Below, piece after piece: positions 1 through 10,332 of a DNA stretch of 64,000 nt. Made by a program: the position numbers and the translations under genes. Position 1 is the first letter of the stretch; every line of letters starts with the position of its first letter. The stretch lies in contig SEBU01000001.1 of assembly GCA_004173475.1 (NCBI GenBank), positions 558,001-622,000 of the forward strand. The letters run 5' to 3'. The notes under the pieces were generated by a model. That model did no database searches, was not told where the DNA came from, and saw nothing but the letters and a program-made list of their open reading frames with translations. This DNA is from Gammaproteobacteria bacterium. GTDB lineage: Bacteria; Pseudomonadota; Gammaproteobacteria; Pseudomonadales; Cellvibrionaceae.

Positions 1-180
1 AAGTTTTCAAGGTGTCACCTTGAATTTGCTGGACGCCAAGCGTCCGGCGAATTAGGTTTAAAATTTTTCGCGCGTTTGCTGTTAGATGGCGTTAGGTAAA
101 AGGAAGCATGGATTATAAAAATAACAGTGTTTCTTAATCTTTATACGAAGTTTGTATATGAAAAAAGTATTTGAGTAGCC
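1..180. other. Upstream region with two hairpins
   Basis: No gene is visible. Two adjacent inverted repeats lie at the left edge: 6-24 (9-base arms around one base) and 31-45 (GGACGC/GCGTCC around CAA). They could be the terminator of a gene left of the window or part of a repeat element. The rest is A/T-rich and leads into the giant surface-protein gene at 181. It presumably holds that gene's promoter, but I could not fix -35/-10 boxes with confidence. Confidence 0.4.
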
Positions 181-3100
181 ATGTCAAAATCAACGCGTCC
201 TCGTCGTCCACTGATCGAAGCTATAGAACCTCGGCTGCTATTTTCGGCCACTGCCGATATTGCTGTTTTTGACGATGCAACTCACTCGGTTGATTCACTC
301 TCACACGCTGCAGACAACCTGGATTTAATGCAGGTTTATCCCGACTTAATCGCGCAGCAACACGCCGTTGCCTCTGAAACCAACACCACAGATAATACGA
401 ATAATCCAACGGATAACGCTGATACGCCTATCGCATTGCCGAGCAATACTGCGCCGGAAGCCGCCACTCATTCATTGGTATTTGTGGACACGCATGTTGC
501 AGATTATCAACGTCTGGTCGACGATATTTTGAATAATCCTGACAACAAAAATATAGAAATTATTTTCCTCGATCAAAATCAGGATGGCATTACTCAGATT
601 ACCCAGAGCCTTAGTCTCTACACAAATATCACGTCGATTCATTTGATTTCACACGGCGTTCCAGGTGAATTGCAACTGGGTAGTACCGTGCTTAATGGAA
701 ATACTATTGCGCAGTTTATAAATGAATTGGCCAGCTGGCAGACAAACCTGACGAGCGAGGCCGATATTCTAATTTACGGCTGCGACCTAGCGGCAAACGA
801 TGCGGGTGTTCAACTGCTGCAACAGTTAAATCAATTTACTGGTGCAGACGTTGCCGCAAGTACCAACCTTACCGGTACTATCGCGCATGCCGATTGGATA
901 CTGGAAAAAAATATCGGGTCCGTTGAAACCGCAAGCTTGCTTAACGCACAACAAGATCTTACCTGGAGCGGTGCACTGGCGGATGTGACTTATATTAATA
1001 CCGGCTCCGGCGGCAATAATTACGCGCTGATTCCCGGGGATTTTGCAGGTCAAAGTTTTCAGTACACCAGTGGAGTAAATATTGATCGCATCAGTGTAGA
1101 AATTAATAAAACCGCAGGTGCGGCTACACAAAATTTATATCTGGAAATACGCGACAATTACAACGGTACTTTGATTGGAAGTGCGACGGTTTCATCCAGC
1201 ACACTTAGCAATGGTTTGCAGTGGGTTAATTTTAATTTTCCCGAGGTATCCCTCACCGCCTACCAGGTTTATTGGGTACGGTTGAGCACAAGCGGTAGCG
1301 ATCATTTAATTGCTGCGACTTATCACAATACGAGTGTATTCAGTAACGGTACTTTTTTTAACAACGCGGGTGGCGCAGAGCGAGATTTATCATTCGCAGT
1401 CACTAACGTGGGCGCCTCAAATTCAGCACCTACGGTTGCTATAACGCCTACAACTTACTCGGCCACTGAACAAGTTGCATTAAATTTACATGGCACCGGT
1501 ATTAGCGTTGCGGATGCCGACGGCGATAACCTGACGATCACGCTTGCTGCAACAGGTAGCAACAGCCAAATCACCGCCAATGCAGGTACAACTGGCGTGG
1601 GTATCACTTCTGGTAATGGCACTAACAGCCTGGTGGTAAACGGCACAGCTGCCCAATTGAATAATTTTTTTAACGGCACCAGCGGCGCGACACTGACCTA
1701 TCGCGTCGCCGCTGATACACCGCCGGGGAGTTCGACATTAACCATTACGGCGAGCGATGGCGTTTTAACAGCTAACGATACTGCCACTATCAACATTACC
1801 GCCGTTAATGACGCACCTGTTAATACCGTACCTACAACCCAAAATACGAACGAAGATACTGCGCTCATTTCCAGCGCAGGCAATGGCAACCGAATCAGTA
1901 TTGCCGATGTAGACGCAACGACTAACACAGTACGCACGAGTATTTCCGTAAGTCACGGCGTTCTATCGCTGGCAGGCGTCACGGGTTTAACGTTTAGCGC
2001 GGGTGACGGCACTAGCGATTCCACCATGACGTTTACCGGTACGGTGGCCAATATTAATGCGGCATTGGCAACACTCACTTATCTACCAACCGCCAACTAC
2101 AACGGCAGCGATACCTTCTCCATAATCACGAATGATTTGGGTAATAGTGGTACGGGCGGAGCCTTGAGCGATACAGATTCGTTCACCATTAATATCGCCG
2201 CCGCGAACGATGCTCCAATTACCGCACACGCTATTCCCAACCAGAATGCGCCTATAAATGTCGCTTTCAATTTTGCCTTTGCAGCTAATAGCTTCAGCGA
2301 TATAGACGCTGGCAATACACTCTCCTATACCGCGCAATTAAGTGGCGGCGGTGCGCTACCATCATGGTTAAATTTTAACGCCGCAACGCGAACCTTTAGT
2401 GGAACGCCATCGAACCTGGATGTAGGGACGCTTAATATCGATGTAACTGCCAGCGACGGTAACGGCGGCACAGTAACCGATACCTTTGCAATTATTACGT
2501 CTAGCAATGTCGACACTAATTACATAGCCACAAGCGCGAATAACACTGATTTGTTCGTGTCCACAACCCAGCAAGTCGGGCAAAGTTTCACGTACAACAG
2601 CGGCAACGGAACTTATCTTGCCAACGAAATCAGCTTGTTTGTGACTGCCAGCGGTGCAGCGCCGCAAACCGTCACCGTTCAACTATTAGATGCTTGGAAT
2701 GGAACAGTTTTAGGTAGCGACATGGTCAGTTCAGCGGCGCTAAGCCCTAACGGCAAAGAGTGGTATAGCTTCGACTTCAGCAACGTCACCCTTACAGATA
2801 ACACCACCTACTTTATAAAGGTCAGCTCCACCGGAACCGATGGCGCGGTGAAGATCGGATATCTGGGCGATGTAGTGACGCCAGGAAATGTTCTGATCAA
2901 CGGTGTGGATGACGCAACTAAAGACCTGTCTTTTAAGCTGGGCTATGAGAACGGCAGCAACCTGGCGCCCGCCGTTGCAAATCCGATAACTGATAAAACT
3001 ACTAACTCGAATGCGGCATTCAACTACACAGTTCCTGCCAATACTTTTGCAGATGCCGACCCGGTCGACACTATTATTTACCGGGCTAATCTAGTCGGTA

Positions 3101-6100
3101 GAAGCGATCTGGATTGGCTTAGCTTTGATACAACGACACGGCAATTTAGCGGTACACCGAGCCTCGCTCAAATCGGCACTTGGCAGGTGGAAGTTATTGG
3201 TACCGATAACCACGGTGCGTCTACCTCGGAATTTTTCGATATTGTAGTGGCCAATCCGAATACCGTACCTACGCCCATCCCGGATCAAAATGTCTCTGAA
3301 GATAGCGTTTACAGTTTTCAATTTACTGCCTTTAACAACGGGAATGGCGATGCCTTAACCTACACTGCGACCCAGGCAAATGGGGACCCCCTACCAACCT
3401 GGCTTAATTTTAATGCAGTAACGCGCACTTTTTCTGGCACCGCAGACGATGGCGACGTGGGCGTAAAAAGCATTAAAGTCACTGCGACTGATCCCAATGG
3501 TGGATCAATCTCGGATACGTTCACGCTTACCGTGAGCGATGTACAAGAAGCACCCTTCGTTCTTAACCCCATCGCTAACCAAACTGCAACTGGCTACGTT
3601 CCTTTTACGTTTACATTTGCTTCAGATATCGCGGCTGATCAAGACATTGGCGATTCCATTACCTATTCTGTACAACTCGCGGGCGGTGGCGCACTACCTT
3701 CGTGGCTAACTTATGACAGCGCAACGCGAACATTTAATGGAACACCGACCAACGCAAATGTCGGCACACTTTCCATTGATGTCATAGCAACCGATACGAG
3801 CAACAACACGGTAACCGATACTTTTGACATAGTGATCAGCACAGGCAACACGCCGCCCGTTAACACCATGCCCGTTACTCAATACACCAACGAAGATGTG
3901 CCACTGGTGTTTAGCGCGGGTAATGGAAATCAAATACAAATTACCGATGTGGACGCAGGTAGCGGAAATGTTCGCGTCACACTTGCCGTCATCACTGGCG
4001 AATTAAATTTAGCGAGTATCGCCGGGCTGACCTTCAACACAGGTGATGGCACTAATGACACAGCAATGGATTTCACCGGCACAGTCGCCAATATTAACAA
4101 CGCACTCGCGACACTGACTTACCACTCTGCCACTAATTATTTTGGCGCAGATACTTTTACCATTGTAACTAACGATCTCGGCAATACCGGACCTGGCGGG
4201 GCCTATAGCGATACAGATACAGTCTCAATTAATGTTCTCTCCGTAAATGATTCACCACTAGTTGCAAACGCAATCCCAAATCAAAATGCAACGGAAGACT
4301 CTGCATTTAATTTTCAATTTGCATCAAATACATTTAACGACGCAGATGCTGGCGATACCCTGACTTACACCGCGCAATTAAATGGCGGCGGCGCATTACC
4401 AAGCTGGTTAACATTTAATGCTGCAACTGGAACCTTTAGCGGAACGCCAACCAATGCAGATGTTGGAACTATAAGTATTGATGTAATTGCCAATGACGGC
4501 CATAACGGGACCGGCACTGAAACTTTTAATATTGTCATCGGAAACACTAACGATGCACCAACAGTTGCGAACGCGATTCCAAACCAAAACGCAACAGAAG
4601 ATTCTGCGTTTAATTTTCAATTTGCATCAAACACTTTTAACGATGTAGATGTTGGCAATACCCTAACTTACACAGCTCAACTCGCGGGCGGCGGTGCTTT
4701 ACCCAGCTGGTTATCGTTTGATGCTGTCACGAGAACTTTTAGCGGAACACCTACAAATGCGAATGTAGGAACTGTTTCTATTGATGTTGTTGCTGATGAT
4801 GGAAATGGCGGAACGGTTACCGACACATTCAACATCGTCATCGCAAACACGAATGACGCTCCAACAGTTGCAAACGCAATCCCAAACCAAAACGCGACAG
4901 AAGATTCTGCATTTAATTTTCAGTTCGTAGCCAATACCTTTAGCGATGCCGATGTCGGAAATACCCTAACTTACACTGCTCAACTTGCGGGTGGTGGTGC
5001 TTTACCCAGCTGGTTATCCTTTGATGCTGTCACGAGAACTTTTAGCGGAACACCTACAAATACAAATGTAGGAACTGTTTCTATTGGTGTTATTGCTGAT
5101 GACGGAAATGGAGGAACTATTACCGATACATTCAACATCGTCATTGCAAACACGAATGATGCGCCAACAGTTGCAAACTCAATTCCAAATCAAAACGCGA
5201 CAGAAGATTCTGTATTCAATTTTCAATTTGCATCCAACACCTTTAACGATGTGGATCTCGGCAATACATTAACTTACACCGCACAGTTAAATGGTGGAGG
5301 CGCACTACCAAGCTGGTTAACATTTAATGGTGCAACAGGAACCTTTAGCGGAACACCAACCAATGCAGATGTGGGGACCATAAGCATTGATGTCGTCGCC
5401 AACGATGGAAATGGTGGATCGGTCACAGATACCTTTAATCTTGTTATTGCAAACGCAAACGATGCCCCAACAGTTGCGAACGCGATTCCAAACCAAAACG
5501 CAACAGAAGATTCTGCGTTTAATTTTCAAGTTGCATCAAATACATTTAACGACTCAGATGTTGGCGATACCCTGACTTACACCGCGCAATTAAATGGCGG
5601 CGGTGCATTACCAAACTGGTTAACATTCAATACCGCAACCGGAACCTTTAGCGGAACACCGACCAATACCGATGTTGGAACAATCACGATTGACGTAACC
5701 GCAAATGATGGCAATAGTGGAACGGTTACAGATACATTTAATCTTGTAATCGCCAACGCCAACGATTCACCCACAGTTACAAACGCAATCCCAAATCAAA
5801 ACGCGACTGAAGATTCTGCATTTAACTTTCAAGTTGCATCAAATACATTTAACGACTCAGATGTTGGCGATACCCTGACTTACACCGCTCAACTAAATGG
5901 AGGCGGTGCATTACCAAGTTGGTTATCCTTTGATTCTGTCACTAGAACTTTTAGCGGAACACCTACAAATACAAATGTAGGAACTGTTTCTATTGATGTT
6001 ATTGCTGATGACGGAAATGGAGGAACTGTTACCGATACATTCAACATCGTCATTGCAAACACGAATGATGCGCCAACAGTTGCAAACGCAATTCCAAATC

Positions 6101-8013
6101 AAAACGCGACAGAAGATTCTGTATTCAATTTTCAATTTGCATCCAACACCTTTAACGATGTGGATGTTGGCAATACCTTAACTTACACCGCACAATTAAA
6201 TGGAGGCGGTGCATTACCCAGCTGGTTAACATTTAACGCTACAACCGGAACCTTTAGCGGAACGCCAATCAATGCCAATGTTGGAACTCTAAGCATCGAT
6301 GTTACGGCCACCGATGGCAATGGTGGAACAGTTACAGATACATTTAATCTTGTAATAGCCAACGCTAATGATGCCCCGACAGTTGCGAACGCAATTCCGA
6401 ATCAGAATGCGACAGAAGACTCTGCATTTAATTTTCAATTTGAAAACAACATTTTTAGCGATATTGATGCGGGAGATTCATTAAGCTACTCAGCGCAACT
6501 GAATAACGGTAGCGCGCTACCAGCATGGTTAAATTTCAATGCCGCGACACGTACATTCAGCGGAACCCCGACCCATGGAGATGAAGGCAGCTATACAATT
6601 GAGTTAAGAGCAACAGATAGTCAGGGTCAATCTGCGACAACAGATTTTGTTATAAATGTTGCACACGTAAACGAGGCACCAACAAGTAGCGTTATACCAA
6701 CATTAAATACAGTGAGAAATAGTAACGGCGATACTATAGATTTATTCGTGGTATTTTCTGACAGGGAAGATCAAGACTCGCAATTGGTTTATTCCATTGT
6801 CGGTAATACTAACAGCGCACTGATAACCCAAACACTTATCGATCCACAAACCGGAAAATTACAGCTTCATTACGCGGAAAACCAATTTGGCTCTGGTCAG
6901 ATTACTATTCGGGCAACAGACGCTCAAGGTGCTAGTGTTGACGCAAGCTTTACCGTAAATGTTGCGTTCACCAACAATTTGCCAATCAGCAATGGCATTA
7001 AAAATATTAACGTTTTTCAAGGTAGCGCCCAAAGTAGTTTGGATTTTTCCAAAGTGTTCAGCGATGTTGAAAATGGAAATAATCTGCAATACAGCCTGGT
7101 TAGCAACAGCAATCCAGAATTGCTTCAATCGATTCAATTCAATCAACAAAACCATACTTCCACTATTAGTTATAATTCGATGGCATTAGGTGAAGCTACA
7201 ATTGTTTTACGTGCGACTGATAGTGATGGTGGATTTGTTGAAAGCGTATTTAAAATTACCGTTTTACCTCTACCAATACTGCCGCTGGACCCAACGTTTA
7301 TCCCCTCAGCGGATGAAGACCAAGATCTTGTTATCTCTAACCCTGGCGGTAAAACCAATGACGAACCAACCGACAAGCCACGCGATAATGACAATAGCTT
7401 TATTCCATCTGGTGGCGGGGGGCAAATTCAGAATGGTCTGTCAGATCCGCTTGCCAATAATTTAATTGGTCATGGGTCAGGTGATTTGCCAGCTCTCATA
7501 GTTGATACGCAAGCAAATAGGACGCAAGAAATTTTTGACCGAAATCGTTACGATCGCATCCTAATGCATCAGGATTCGCAGACTAAAAAGTTAATTGATT
7601 CGTTAAGCACGCGCTCCATAGCATCATCATTAATTTCTCCGGGCGAGGGTTATAGCGCTGCAGACTCAGAAGAGTTTAATACACAGCTGCGGAAAATTCG
7701 TCGCGAAATGGACAATGTGATCGAAGAAGAAAAACAACACCGGGCAATAGTCTCCGGCATAACCTTATCGCTAACCACCGGCATTTTAATTTGGTCGTTG
7801 AGAGCGAGCAGTCTGTTACTAGCACTTATGTCTATGCTTCCACTTTGGCGCGGGGTAGACCCCTTACCAATTCTGGAGGAAGTCAAAAAACGTAAAAAAG
7901 ATATAGAAAAACAACGCAGCGACAAAAAAGCCGAAGATCAAAATGCGAAAGAAGTTGGTTACCTATTTGATAACGCCGACAGCAACGTAAAAAAAACTAA
8001 GGAAAAAAGCTGA
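181..8013 (+). CDS. Giant LEPR-XLL / DUF4347 cadherin-like repeat surface protein
   Basis: A 2610-residue protein, probably an adhesin or matrix protein. Residues ~12-22 (IEAIEPRLLFSA) form the LEPR-XLL motif found at the start of very large bacterial surface proteins. Residues ~98-265 resemble DUF4347. Residues ~270-405 form a beta-rich module, with a second similar module near residue 780. Most of the remainder is Ig/cadherin-like repeats ending in NDAPxVANAIPNQ, with Asp-rich DxDxGD sites that suggest Ca2+ binding. Eight units of 101 residues run in register from residue ~1361 to ~2168. Near the C-terminus a hydrophobic stretch (~2522-2556) is followed by a Lys/Glu-rich tail, so the protein looks anchored in the inner membrane rather than freely secreted. 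No classical signal peptide is obvious. Its TGA overlaps the ATG of the diguanylate cyclase gene, suggesting coupled translation. The family motifs are established; the adhesin role is inferred. Confidence 0.85.
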   Translation: MSKSTRPRRPLIEAIEPRLLFSATADIAVFDDATHSVDSLSHAADNLDLMQVYPDLIAQQHAVASETNTTDNTNNPTDNADTPIALPSNTAPEAATHSLVFVDTHVADYQRLVDDILNNPDNKNIEIIFLDQNQDGITQITQSLSLYTNITSIHLISHGVPGELQLGSTVLNGNTIAQFINELASWQTNLTSEADILIYGCDLAANDAGVQLLQQLNQFTGADVAASTNLTGTIAHADWILEKNIGSVETASLLNAQQDLTWSGALADVTYINTGSGGNNYALIPGDFAGQSFQYTSGVNIDRISVEINKTAGAATQNLYLEIRDNYNGTLIGSATVSSSTLSNGLQWVNFNFPEVSLTAYQVYWVRLSTSGSDHLIAATYHNTSVFSNGTFFNNAGGAERDLSFAVTNVGASNSAPTVAITPTTYSATEQVALNLHGTGISVADADGDNLTITLAATGSNSQITANAGTTGVGITSGNGTNSLVVNGTAAQLNNFFNGTSGATLTYRVAADTPPGSSTLTITASDGVLTANDTATINITAVNDAPVNTVPTTQNTNEDTALISSAGNGNRISIADVDATTNTVRTSISVSHGVLSLAGVTGLTFSAGDGTSDSTMTFTGTVANINAALATLTYLPTANYNGSDTFSIITNDLGNSGTGGALSDTDSFTINIAAANDAPITAHAIPNQNAPINVAFNFAFAANSFSDIDAGNTLSYTAQLSGGGALPSWLNFNAATRTFSGTPSNLDVGTLNIDVTASDGNGGTVTDTFAIITSSNVDTNYIATSANNTDLFVSTTQQVGQSFTYNSGNGTYLANEISLFVTASGAAPQTVTVQLLDAWNGTVLGSDMVSSAALSPNGKEWYSFDFSNVTLTDNTTYFIKVSSTGTDGAVKIGYLGDVVTPGNVLINGVDDATKDLSFKLGYENGSNLAPAVANPITDKTTNSNAAFNYTVPANTFADADPVDTIIYRANLVGRSDLDWLSFDTTTRQFSGTPSLAQIGTWQVEVIGTDNHGASTSEFFDIVVANPNTVPTPIPDQNVSEDSVYSFQFTAFNNGNGDALTYTATQANGDPLPTWLNFNAVTRTFSGTADDGDVGVKSIKVTATDPNGGSISDTFTLTVSDVQEAPFVLNPIANQTATGYVPFTFTFASDIAADQDIGDSITYSVQLAGGGALPSWLTYDSATRTFNGTPTNANVGTLSIDVIATDTSNNTVTDTFDIVISTGNTPPVNTMPVTQYTNEDVPLVFSAGNGNQIQITDVDAGSGNVRVTLAVITGELNLASIAGLTFNTGDGTNDTAMDFTGTVANINNALATLTYHSATNYFGADTFTIVTNDLGNTGPGGAYSDTDTVSINVLSVNDSPLVANAIPNQNATEDSAFNFQFASNTFNDADAGDTLTYTAQLNGGGALPSWLTFNAATGTFSGTPTNADVGTISIDVIANDGHNGTGTETFNIVIGNTNDAPTVANAIPNQNATEDSAFNFQFASNTFNDVDVGNTLTYTAQLAGGGALPSWLSFDAVTRTFSGTPTNANVGTVSIDVVADDGNGGTVTDTFNIVIANTNDAPTVANAIPNQNATEDSAFNFQFVANTFSDADVGNTLTYTAQLAGGGALPSWLSFDAVTRTFSGTPTNTNVGTVSIGVIADDGNGGTITDTFNIVIANTNDAPTVANSIPNQNATEDSVFNFQFASNTFNDVDLGNTLTYTAQLNGGGALPSWLTFNGATGTFSGTPTNADVGTISIDVVANDGNGGSVTDTFNLVIANANDAPTVANAIPNQNATEDSAFNFQVASNTFNDSDVGDTLTYTAQLNGGGALPNWLTFNTATGTFSGTPTNTDVGTITIDVTANDGNSGTVTDTFNLVIANANDSPTVTNAIPNQNATEDSAFNFQVASNTFNDSDVGDTLTYTAQLNGGGALPSWLSFDSVTRTFSGTPTNTNVGTVSIDVIADDGNGGTVTDTFNIVIANTNDAPTVANAIPNQNATEDSVFNFQFASNTFNDVDVGNTLTYTAQLNGGGALPSWLTFNATTGTFSGTPINANVGTLSIDVTATDGNGGTVTDTFNLVIANANDAPTVANAIPNQNATEDSAFNFQFENNIFSDIDAGDSLSYSAQLNNGSALPAWLNFNAATRTFSGTPTHGDEGSYTIELRATDSQGQSATTDFVINVAHVNEAPTSSVIPTLNTVRNSNGDTIDLFVVFSDREDQDSQLVYSIVGNTNSALITQTLIDPQTGKLQLHYAENQFGSGQITIRATDAQGASVDASFTVNVAFTNNLPISNGIKNINVFQGSAQSSLDFSKVFSDVENGNNLQYSLVSNSNPELLQSIQFNQQNHTSTISYNSMALGEATIVLRATDSDGGFVESVFKITVLPLPILPLDPTFIPSADEDQDLVISNPGGKTNDEPTDKPRDNDNSFIPSGGGGQIQNGLSDPLANNLIGHGSGDLPALIVDTQANRTQEIFDRNRYDRILMHQDSQTKKLIDSLSTRSIASSLISPGEGYSAADSEEFNTQLRKIRREMDNVIEEEKQHRAIVSGITLSLTTGILIWSLRASSLLLALMSMLPLWRGVDPLPILEEVKKRKKDIEKQRSDKKAEDQNAKEVGYLFDNADSNVKKTKEKS
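4261..6684 (+). repeat. Eight in-frame 303-bp tandem repeats
   Basis: Units begin at 4261, 4564, 4867, 5170, 5473, 5776, 6079 and 6382, exactly 303 bases (101 codons) apart, inside the giant surface-protein gene. Each starts at the VANAIPNQ motif. Some pairs are nearly identical at the DNA level: 5012-5256 matches 5921-6165 (three units away) with only a few differences. Recent block duplication or gene conversion is likely. Such arrays vary in copy number between strains and are prone to assembly collapse. Confidence 0.9.
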
Positions 8014-9506
8014 TGATTCGTATAACGCCTGCCATACGTTTAAGCATAGGCCTTATTGTTTTGGTCGTATCCATTTTGCTATTGGCACAAGCACTGGGTT
8101 TAACGTCCGGAACTGAAAAACAACAGTTTGAAATCCGCAAACAAACCGCCGAAACACTTGCAGCGCAAATAAATTTGGCGGTCAGCCGTGGCGATGACGG
8201 TCTGATACGCGACCTTATGAATACAGCTATAGAAAGAAATGCCGACATGCAGTCTGCGGCGATTCGAAAAACTGATGGCGAAGTACTTATTGAAACCAAT
8301 AATCATGATGAGTTTTGGAAAGGTGCGGAAGCCAAAGTATCTACGCCAACTCACATGCGTTTTCCAATGATCATTAATAGCGTTACTCGCGCTAACACCG
8401 AAATTACTTTTAAACCTCTAACTAGTGAAACCCATCCGCTGTTTCATATTCCCACATTTATCGTGCTCATTATTTTTGTGGTAGTCAGTGGTTTTATAGG
8501 TTTCTGGTTATACATTCGCCGTGTCCTTAAACATCTTGATCCAAGCGCCGTTGTACCTGCACGTGTGCGCAATGCGCTGAATATTTTGGCAGAAGGTGTT
8601 TTGATTTTGGATAAGCGCGAACATATTGTATTGGCAAATACATCGATATTGGAAAATCTGAATAAATCCGAACAAAATCTTGTAGGAAAGAAAGCGAGTA
8701 GTTTGGGGTGGCAACTTATCGATAATAAAAATAGCAAAGAATTTCCATGGCTTACTGCATTATCCTCAAATACAAAGCAAGTGAATGTCCACCTTGCACT
8801 CCCGAATGGTGAACAAACAAAAACGTTTCGCGTTAACGCCGTCCCTATACTCGACGCTAAAGGTTCGAGCCAGGGTACAATCGCAGTTTTTGACGATATA
8901 ACTGAGCTGGAAGAAAAAAGGCGGCAACTGGAAGAGACGGTTAAAGAACTGGCGAAATCCCGCACAGCAATTGAATCAAAAAATAAAGAATTAACTTTTT
9001 TAGCAACACGCGACCCACTTACCAATTGTTTCAACCGTCGCGCGCTTTACGAATATCTCGAAGGAAAAGCTGCTGGCTCACTCAAACCTAACACAGATTA
9101 CGCGTGCATCATGGCTGACATAGATCATTTCAAGCGCGTAAATGATACCCATGGCCACGGCGTAGGCGACGCCGTTATTAAAACAATGGCAAATACAATA
9201 AAAGAAGTTGTAAGGGAAAAAGATATAGTCGCCCGTATGGGTGGTGAAGAATTCTGCATTATTTTGCCCAACACCTCATTGGACGTAGCACGCAATATTG
9301 CCGAACGCTGCCGCGAAAGTATCAGTTCAAAAATGACCAGGGGAGTAAAAGTCACCGCAAGTTTCGGTGTAACTTCAATAGCTCTAGGCGCAAAAGACTC
9401 CGCCACTATTATTCACCAGGCCGACGAAGCACTTTATGCATCAAAAGAAAACGGAAGAAATCGCGTAACCTCGTGGAGCACAAGTATTACTTCGAAAGGT
9501 GGGTAG
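8013..9506 (+). CDS. Membrane PAS-GGDEF diguanylate cyclase
   Basis: Predicted to make cyclic di-GMP from two GTP. It has an N-terminal membrane helix (residues ~8-30), a ~120-residue periplasmic region, a second helix (~150-172), a PAS-like domain (~190-295), a coiled-coil linker (~295-330) and a C-terminal GGDEF domain. The catalytic motif is GGEEF, and an RxxD inhibitory site (REKD) sits five residues before it, so product inhibition should be intact. The start ATG shares one base with the stop of the giant surface-protein gene (TGATG). The two are almost certainly one transcript with coupled translation, which suggests the cyclase senses or controls the surface protein. The domain calls are secure; the signal and the partner relationship are inferred. 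Confidence 0.9.
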   Translation: MIRITPAIRLSIGLIVLVVSILLLAQALGLTSGTEKQQFEIRKQTAETLAAQINLAVSRGDDGLIRDLMNTAIERNADMQSAAIRKTDGEVLIETNNHDEFWKGAEAKVSTPTHMRFPMIINSVTRANTEITFKPLTSETHPLFHIPTFIVLIIFVVVSGFIGFWLYIRRVLKHLDPSAVVPARVRNALNILAEGVLILDKREHIVLANTSILENLNKSEQNLVGKKASSLGWQLIDNKNSKEFPWLTALSSNTKQVNVHLALPNGEQTKTFRVNAVPILDAKGSSQGTIAVFDDITELEEKRRQLEETVKELAKSRTAIESKNKELTFLATRDPLTNCFNRRALYEYLEGKAAGSLKPNTDYACIMADIDHFKRVNDTHGHGVGDAVIKTMANTIKEVVREKDIVARMGGEEFCIILPNTSLDVARNIAERCRESISSKMTRGVKVTASFGVTSIALGAKDSATIIHQADEALYASKENGRNRVTSWSTSITSKGG

Positions 9507-9565
9507 GTTTTAAAGATAAATATTAACTGACTTATTTTTTATCTCACTTTTGCCCATTCAAAACA

Positions 9566-9916
9566 TCATGAAAAAAGTGATACTTGAGCAAATAACAAAA
9601 AAGAAACCGATACAAAAAATGGTACTGAATGAAAAATTAACTGTGGACATTCCTCGAGTTGATTTATTGTAGGGACAAAATAGAATGGATCTATTCGTTC
9701 AAATTTTTCATTTAACCAGGAAAGCATCCACTTTAGCGTGCCATCGTAAATTTGCTTTAAAGCAATAACTAGATAACTAGCTAAAAGTAAGAAAAAGACC
9801 TCCAGCCCAATAATATCAACAATCGCTCCAAACATCCTTATTTCAGGCGCCAAGGACAACATTAGGTAAATCGTTACTAATATTGTTAAACACTTCAAGA
9901 TTTTCTTTTTATTCAT
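9566..9916 (-). CDS. Small membrane protein, unknown
   Basis: About 116 residues with three likely membrane segments: near the N-terminus (ILKCLTILVTIYLMLSLAP), residues ~30-55, and the last ~20 residues. I do not recognise a family. The second ATG (9916) is preferred because an AAGGAG box sits about eight bases before it; an ATG six bases further upstream is only two bases from that box. It converges with the diguanylate cyclase gene. Base composition is A/T-rich compared with its neighbours, which may mean a recent acquisition. Confidence 0.55.
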   Translation of the reverse strand: MNKKKILKCLTILVTIYLMLSLAPEIRMFGAIVDIIGLEVFFLLLASYLVIALKQIYDGTLKWMLSWLNEKFERIDPFYFVPTINQLEECPQLIFHSVPFFVSVSFLLFAQVSLFS

Positions 9917-10332
9917 TTGCATGTCTCCTTGTTCGAAATGCTTAGATTAGCGCATGGCTTCGAATTTATGTTTGCTCAGGTCAAATCGCTAGGGAATTTT
10001 ATTGTATATCGGTAGGTTACTCATCAAAAAAAGCTAAATTCCAATCTCGAAAATAACGTAGCAAGAACAAACTTTGGTGGAAAACTCATAAGTTAGGTAG
10101 GTGGGGAAGCGTCATCCTCGCATAGCGGGGATCCAGCTTTTAAATCAGGATCAACACTGGATCCCCGCTTTCGCGAGGATGACGACTCCCTATTAATTTT
10201 ATATATAGTCCGTTAAGGCAAAGTAGTGACCTTGCGAACAGAGCAACCAATATTTTCTAGTCCGCATTTTGGGTACGCCAATTGAGGTTTACCGATGTGT
10301 GCATTGTAAAATGCCGGAGTCTGAACCAGAAA
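9917..10332. other. Intergenic region with REP-like palindrome
   Basis: A 416-base gap between two leftward unknown genes. It holds the REP-like inverted repeat at 10110-10184 and otherwise no open frame or RNA gene that I can support. Confidence 0.5.
10110..10184. repeat. REP-like long inverted repeat
   Basis: Two ~27-base arms (10110-10137 and 10156-10184) pair around a ~18-base loop. The left arm starts GTCATCCTCGC and ends GGGGATCCAG; the right arm is its complement with about one indel. The GTCATCC...GGATCC pattern is typical of short palindromic repeats scattered through proteobacterial genomes. No second copy was seen in this window. Confidence 0.75.

Noticed and set aside
1698-6135. 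Several 60-105-codon open frames on the minus strand inside the giant surface gene
   Set aside because: They recur with the 303-base repeat and have no start signals or family features; they are shadows of the repeat array.
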